Shown piece after piece: positions 60,696 to 64,000 of a DNA stretch of 64,000 nt. Each line of letters starts with the position of its first letter. The first letter of the stretch is position 1. Below the pieces are notes generated by a model. The model made no database searches, was not told where the DNA came from, and saw only the letters and a list, made by a program, of their open reading frames with translations. The stretch spans positions 248,001-312,000 of the forward strand of contig NZ_JAKKOQ010000005.1 of assembly GCF_021738965.1 (NCBI RefSeq), given 5' to 3'. The position numbers and the translations under genes were made by a program. The stretch is from Gordonia zhenghanii (GTDB taxonomy: Bacteria > Actinomycetota > Actinomycetes > Mycobacteriales > Mycobacteriaceae).

Positions 60696-60727
60696 GTGGG
60701 GTCGGACCCGCTCGCGCCCGACCCCAC
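60696..60727 (+). terminator. Hairpin between metH and the HAD gene
   Basis: GTGGGGTCGG (60696-60705) pairs perfectly with CCGACCCCAC (60718-60727) around a 12-base loop. It comes about 30 bases after metH and directly before the AGGAGG of the HAD gene, so it could terminate or attenuate read-through. Confidence 0.6.
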
Positions 60728-60739
60728 AGGAGGACTCCA

Positions 60740-61411
60740 GTGACCGATGATGTGCGCCTGCCGCAAGCCGTGTTCTGGGACATGGACGGCACCCTCCTCG
60801 ACACGGAGCCGTTGTGGGAGAAAGTACTCGTCGAGTTCGCCGAACGGCTGGGCATCGAGATGACGGCAGCGTTGCGGGACTCGACGATGGGCAACAGTTC
60901 GGTCGACGCGATGACGAAGGTGTACGACGCCGCGCTCGTGCCCGACAGCGGTCGCGACTTCGAGACGGACGAGGCGTGGATGGTGCAGCGCGTGCTCGAA
61001 CAGTTCGGGGGCGGTCCGCCGTGGCGTCCGGGCGCTGTCGACGCGCTCGACCTCGTCGCCGCCGCGGAGATCCCGATGGTGTTGGTCACGAACACCATGC
61101 GTGAAGTGACCGACGTCCTCCTCGAGACGATCGGCCGGGAACGGTTCGTCACGACGGTGTGCGGCGACGAGGTCGAGGCAGGCAAACCCGAGCCGCACAT
61201 CTACCGGCGGGCGGCCGAACTGGTCGGCGCCCCGATCGGGCGGTGCCTGGCCGTCGAGGACTCGCCTACGGGGGCGGCCGCCACGTTCGCGGCCGGCGTC
61301 AAAGCGATCGTCGTCCCGTCGTCGATCGACGTGCCTCCGCGTGCCACGTACACCTTCCGAGAGACGTTGGTCGGTTTGTCTCTCGACGATCTGGTCGCTG
61401 CCCTGGCCTGA
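60740..61411 (+). CDS. HAD-superfamily hydrolase (subfamily IA)
   Basis: A 223-residue phosphatase/phosphomutase-like protein. Motif I is FWDMDGTLLDTEP (about 12-24), motif II MVLVTNT (about 114-120), the lysine motif is GKPEPHIY and motif III VEDSPTGAAA. The inserted helical cap is of the C1 type. GTG 60740 has a strong AGGAGG. The substrate is unknown. It may share transcription with metH if the intervening hairpin is passed. Confidence 0.9.
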   Translation: MTDDVRLPQAVFWDMDGTLLDTEPLWEKVLVEFAERLGIEMTAALRDSTMGNSSVDAMTKVYDAALVPDSGRDFETDEAWMVQRVLEQFGGGPPWRPGAVDALDLVAAAEIPMVLVTNTMREVTDVLLETIGRERFVTTVCGDEVEAGKPEPHIYRRAAELVGAPIGRCLAVEDSPTGAAATFAAGVKAIVVPSSIDVPPRATYTFRETLVGLSLDDLVAALA

Positions 61412-61430
61412 TCAGTCTGGCCGGCCACCG

Positions 61431-61496
61431 AGGGTTTCGACTCGCTCCGCTCGCTCAACCAACTACAAAAGAGAACCGCTCAACCAGCTACAAATG
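61431..61496. repeat. REP-like element downstream of the HAD gene
   Basis: GGGTTTCGACTCGCTCCGCT is followed by GCTCAACCAACTACAAAA and again GCTCAACCAGCTACAAAT (15 of 18 bases shared). The core resembles the hemH and 49003-49078 elements, with T/A changes. It lies in a non-coding gap. Confidence 0.7.
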
Positions 61497-61502
61497 GACT
61501 CG

Positions 61503-61534
61503 GATTAGCTAATCTCCATTCACGGCGATCGCCG
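61503..61534. promoter_or_regulatory. Two 12-base palindromes upstream of the DMT permease
   Basis: GATTAGCTAATC (61503-61514) and CGGCGATCGCCG (61523-61534) are both perfect palindromes, eight bases apart, 30-60 bases before the permease GTG. TATCGCCGAT follows. They are candidate operator sites; no regulator is identified. Confidence 0.4.
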
Positions 61535-61566
61535 GATATCGCCGATCCGAGAAGGTTGGAGGACGC

Positions 61567-62487
61567 GTGAACGTACTCGCCGTCGTTCTGGCGCTGGTCG
61601 CCGCGTTGTTGTTCGCGGTCGCGGCGGTGCTTCAGGAGAAGGGGACCGATGGGCTGTCCGACGACGACGCGGCAGGCGTCGGTGTCGGGCTGTTCGCCAA
61701 ACTCGTCCGACGGCGAGTGTGGCTCCTCGGGATCACCGCCGACATCGCCGGATTCGCGGTGCAGGCCGGTGCGCTCGCTGTCGGCAGTCTGCTCCTCGTG
61801 CAGCCGCTGCTGGTGAGTACCTTGCTCTTCGCGCTCCCGCTCGCCGCATTCGTCCAGCGCCGACGCCTCACCGGCGCGGAATGGCTGTGGGCGACGGTCC
61901 TGATCGTCGCTCTCGTGCTCTTCATGGTGTTCGGCGAGCCGTCCGAGGGCATCACCGCGCCTTCGTTCGCCTCGTGGATCGCGCCGTTGATCTTCCTGGT
62001 CGTCGTGGTGTCTGCCTGTGTCCTCGGCGGGAGTCGTCTGCCGCACGGAACCAATCGGTCGCTGATCCTCGCGGTCGCCGCGGGACTCATGCTCGGGTTC
62101 TCGGCACCGTTCACGAAGACCGTCGTCGATGCGTTCGGCGAGAGCTTCTTCCACGGTCTGTCGAGTTGGGAGTTCTGGGCGATGGCGGTGACCGCGACCT
62201 TGGGCACTCTGTGGCAGCAGTCCAGTTACCAGGCGGGTGACGTGCAGACGTCCCTGCCGACCGTGACCGTTCTCAAACCGATGATCGCAATGGGTCTTGG
62301 ACTGTCGATCTACCACGAGCATCTGCGCATCTCGACGTTCGGCGACTTCGTCGTCGTCGCCAGCCTCGCGTTCATGTGTGTCGCCACGTTTGCGCTCGGT
62401 CGACTCAGTGCCCCTCCGCAGCCTGCGGAAACAGCATCGGCGAGTGGGTCGTCGCCGCGCCCCGGTCAGGAGGGGTCGAAGCAATGA
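61567..62487 (+). CDS. DMT-superfamily (EamA-like) transporter
   Basis: A 306-residue membrane protein with about nine to ten hydrophobic segments in two EamA-like halves (the first begins [26 protein letters not shown]; shown here only as its start [15 protein letters not shown]). A Ser/Pro-rich cytoplasmic tail ends the protein. GTG 61567 follows TTGGAGG. The transported compound is unknown; related proteins export small metabolites or transport metal ions. Confidence 0.85.
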   Translation: MNVLAVVLALVAALLFAVAAVLQEKGTDGLSDDDAAGVGVGLFAKLVRRRVWLLGITADIAGFAVQAGALAVGSLLLVQPLLVSTLLFALPLAAFVQRRRLTGAEWLWATVLIVALVLFMVFGEPSEGITAPSFASWIAPLIFLVVVVSACVLGGSRLPHGTNRSLILAVAAGLMLGFSAPFTKTVVDAFGESFFHGLSSWEFWAMAVTATLGTLWQQSSYQAGDVQTSLPTVTVLKPMIAMGLGLSIYHEHLRISTFGDFVVVASLAFMCVATFALGRLSAPPQPAETASASGSSPRPGQEGSKQ

Positions 62488-62533
62488 GCGCCCGGTCAGT
62501 CGGCGATGCGCCGCTCGTGCGAAAATACGACAT

Positions 62534-62797
62534 GTGAAAACCTTCGACGAACTCTTCGCTGAGCTGGCCGACAAGGCCGAGACCCGACCCGAAGGCAGCG
62601 GCACCGTCGCCGCACTGGACTCGGGCGTCCATACGCTCGGCAAGAAGATCATCGAAGAGGCAGGCGAGGTGTGGCTCGCGGCCGAACACGAGTCCGACGA
62701 GTCGCTCGCCGAAGAGATCTCGCAACTCGTCTACTGGCTCCAGGTCATGATGATCAAACGCGGCCTCAATCCGGCCGACGTCTACCGCTACCTCTAG
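62534..62797 (+). CDS. hisE: Phosphoribosyl-ATP pyrophosphatase HisE
   Basis: An 87-residue MazG-fold enzyme that hydrolyses phosphoribosyl-ATP in the second step of histidine synthesis. The metal-binding motif is [14 protein letters not shown] (about 41-54), followed by [14 protein letters not shown] (60-73). The stand-alone form (not fused to HisI) is usual in actinobacteria. GTG 62534 gives the conserved [11 protein letters not shown] start. hisG follows after 13 bases, so they form one operon. Confidence 0.94.
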   Translation: MKTFDELFAELADKAETRPEGSGTVAALDSGVHTLGKKIIEEAGEVWLAAEHESDESLAEEISQLVYWLQVMMIKRGLNPADVYRYL

Positions 62798-62810
62798 GAA
62801 CTCTTCACTC

Positions 62811-63659
62811 ATGTTGCGTGTCGCCGTCCCCAACAAGGGGGCTCTGTCCGAGGCCGCCTCCGGAATCCTTTCCGAAGCCGGCTACCGCAAGCGCTCTGAT
62901 CCGAAGGATCTGTCGGTCATCGACGTCGCCAATGACGTCGAGTTCTATTTCCTCCGTCCGAAGGACGTCGCGATCTACGTCGGGGCCGGAACTCTGGATC
63001 TGGGCATCACCGGTCGCGACCTCGCCGCCGACTCCGGTGCCGAAGTCATCGAAGAGGTCGCTCTCGGGTTCGGGTCGTCGACGTTCCGGTACGCCGCGCC
63101 CGCAGACCAGGACTGGGGGGTCGAAGACCTCGCAGGCAAGCGGATCGCCACCTCGTACCCGAATCTGGTGCGTCGTGACCTCGCCGAGCGGCGCATCGAA
63201 GCCGAGATCATTCGGCTCGACGGAGCCGTCGAGATCTCCATCCAGCTCGGGGTCGCCGACGCGATCGCCGACGTCGTCGGTTCCGGTCGTACCCTGCGTC
63301 TGCACGACCTGACCGCATTCGGGGACTCGCTGTGCGACTCCGAGGCGGTCCTCATCCGAAACCCGGAGACGGCGGAGGCGTCCAAGGCCGCCAAGCAGTT
63401 CATCGCCCGCGTGCAGGGCGTCGTGTTCGGTCAGCAGTACGTGATGATCGACTACGACTGCCCGAAGTCGTTGCTCGACGCCGCCGTCGCACAGACTCCT
63501 GGGCTCGAGTCGCCGACGGTGTCGCCGATGCTCGATCCCGACTGGCTCGCCGTGCGCGCCATGGTGCCGCGCAAGACGCACCAGTCAGTGATGGACGAAC
63601 TCTCCGAACTCGGAGTCCGAGCGATCCTGGCGTCGGACATCCGCAGCTGCCGCTTCTGA
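62811..63659 (+). CDS. hisG: ATP phosphoribosyltransferase HisG (long form)
   Basis: Catalyses the first, feedback-regulated step of histidine synthesis. The 282 residues are of the long form: catalytic periplasmic-binding-like lobes with [13 protein letters not shown] (1-13), [13 protein letters not shown] (about 61-73) and the PRPP loop [16 protein letters not shown] (about 148-163), then a C-terminal ACT-like regulatory domain (about 210-282) that binds histidine. The long form needs no HisZ partner, and none is present. Confidence 0.95.
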   Translation: MLRVAVPNKGALSEAASGILSEAGYRKRSDPKDLSVIDVANDVEFYFLRPKDVAIYVGAGTLDLGITGRDLAADSGAEVIEEVALGFGSSTFRYAAPADQDWGVEDLAGKRIATSYPNLVRRDLAERRIEAEIIRLDGAVEISIQLGVADAIADVVGSGRTLRLHDLTAFGDSLCDSEAVLIRNPETAEASKAAKQFIARVQGVVFGQQYVMIDYDCPKSLLDAAVAQTPGLESPTVSPMLDPDWLAVRAMVPRKTHQSVMDELSELGVRAILASDIRSCRF

Positions 63660-63692
63660 GGCGTCGCTGGACACGCCGATCCGTCGATCGAG

Positions 63693-64000
63693 TCAGTTCG
63701 GGGCGATCATGTCGGTCTGCGCGGAACGTCCGAGGTAGCCGGTGACGTCATAGAGGTCGGCGAAGCTCGCGCCGTAACCGGTCGCGCCGATCGCGAGGTC
63801 GGCGTCCAGGCCCAGCCACGGGCTCGTCGGTTGGGCGACGAGATGCACGGTGGTGTCCACGTTCATCCACGACCACTTCGTCGGATCGAGTCGCGTTCCG
63901 ACTCCGTTCGCTACGTCGAGGACGGTGAACACCGATTCGAGCGGTGACATCTCCTCGTCTTCCAGCAGTGGGATCGCCGGTCTGATCCAGACTGCGGGAG
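63693..64000 (-). CDS. Acyl-CoA thioesterase family protein, C-terminal part (cut by window edge)
   Basis: The frame is open to the right edge, so the 5' part lies outside. The 102 visible residues match the C-terminal hot-dog domain of TesB-like thioesterases: VWIRPAIPLLEDEEMSPL, a central helix SVFTVLDVANGVG, then WSWMNVDTTVHLVAQP and LGLDADLAIGATGYGASFADLYD. Members hydrolyse acyl-CoA to free acid and CoA. The internal ATG at 63950 is not the real start. It is convergent with hisG. Confidence 0.8.
   Translation of the reverse strand, partial: PAVWIRPAIPLLEDEEMSPLESVFTVLDVANGVGTRLDPTKWSWMNVDTTVHLVAQPTSPWLGLDADLAIGATGYGASFADLYDVTGYLGRSAQTDMIAPN

Noticed and set aside
63693-63950. Stand-alone 85-codon gene at the right edge
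   Set aside because: The frame stays open to the window end with conserved thioesterase sequence upstream of the internal ATG, so it is the tail of a longer gene.

Overview
The window is a high-GC actinobacterial chromosome segment of ordinary, mostly housekeeping content. Gene order follows the Mycobacteriales (mycolic-acid bacteria): a block ordered like Mycobacterium tuberculosis Rv1449c-Rv1496 (tkt to meaB) is joined at a tRNA-Leu to a block ordered like Rv2141c-Rv2121c, read in reverse (M20 peptidase to hisG). FabG1-InhA, MptB, AcnR, RipA, MshC and a [2Fe-2S]-type ferrochelatase all fit a mycolate, mycothiol-using organism. A Gordonia/Williamsia-type genus is my best guess, at low confidence and by inference only. 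No prophage, insertion sequence, CRISPR array or plasmid function was seen.

Layout. 1-8.5 kb: transketolase (cut by the window edge), heme O synthase CtaB, quinone reductase, a small hypothetical, heme A synthase coupled to an ABC-2 exporter, and the mannosyltransferase MptB. 8.6-15 kb: complete sufRBDCSUT Fe-S assembly operon with a SufR-type operator on the start codon. 15-24 kb: accessory part with an XRE-cupin regulator divergent from a CPFC flavoprotein, thioredoxin, lipoprotein, lone lycopene cyclase, zinc alcohol dehydrogenase, ABC-F ATPase, and a class F sortase coupled to a SpaA-like surface protein. 24-29 kb: acyl-CoA ligase, then acnR-acnA with a perfect AcnR palindrome. 29-38 kb: envelope block (Rv1476-like protein, RipA-type NlpC/P60, MoxR-DUF58-VWA) and fabG1-inhA-hemH. 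38-46.8 kb: poorly characterised genes (DUF3097, SatD-like/HTH plus membrane protein, TVP38) and methylmalonyl-CoA mutase mutAB-meaB. 47-64 kb: M20 peptidase, PEBP, pyrD-lipoprotein, uppP, the phosphatase/DUF3090/kinase-like trio next to mshC, PAC2, cobalamin-dependent metH, HAD, DMT permease, hisE-hisG, and a cut thioesterase.

Small-scale structure is the most interesting part. About seventeen genes have a TANNNT -10 box ending 6-8 bases before the start codon and no Shine-Dalgarno sequence, as expected of leaderless mRNAs; this fixes several starts (MptB, the ABC ATPase, UppP, TVP38). A family of REP-like palindromic elements occurs four times, twice in frame inside genes (ferrochelatase hemH and the Rv1486c-like gene). 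Short tandem repeats begin exactly at stop codons (adh, DUF3097) or extend a C-terminus (DUF3090). No gene-free stretch exceeds 300 bases. I found no convincing wholly new multi-gene system; the least explained pairs are the SatD-like/membrane operon and the sortase-SpaA pair.
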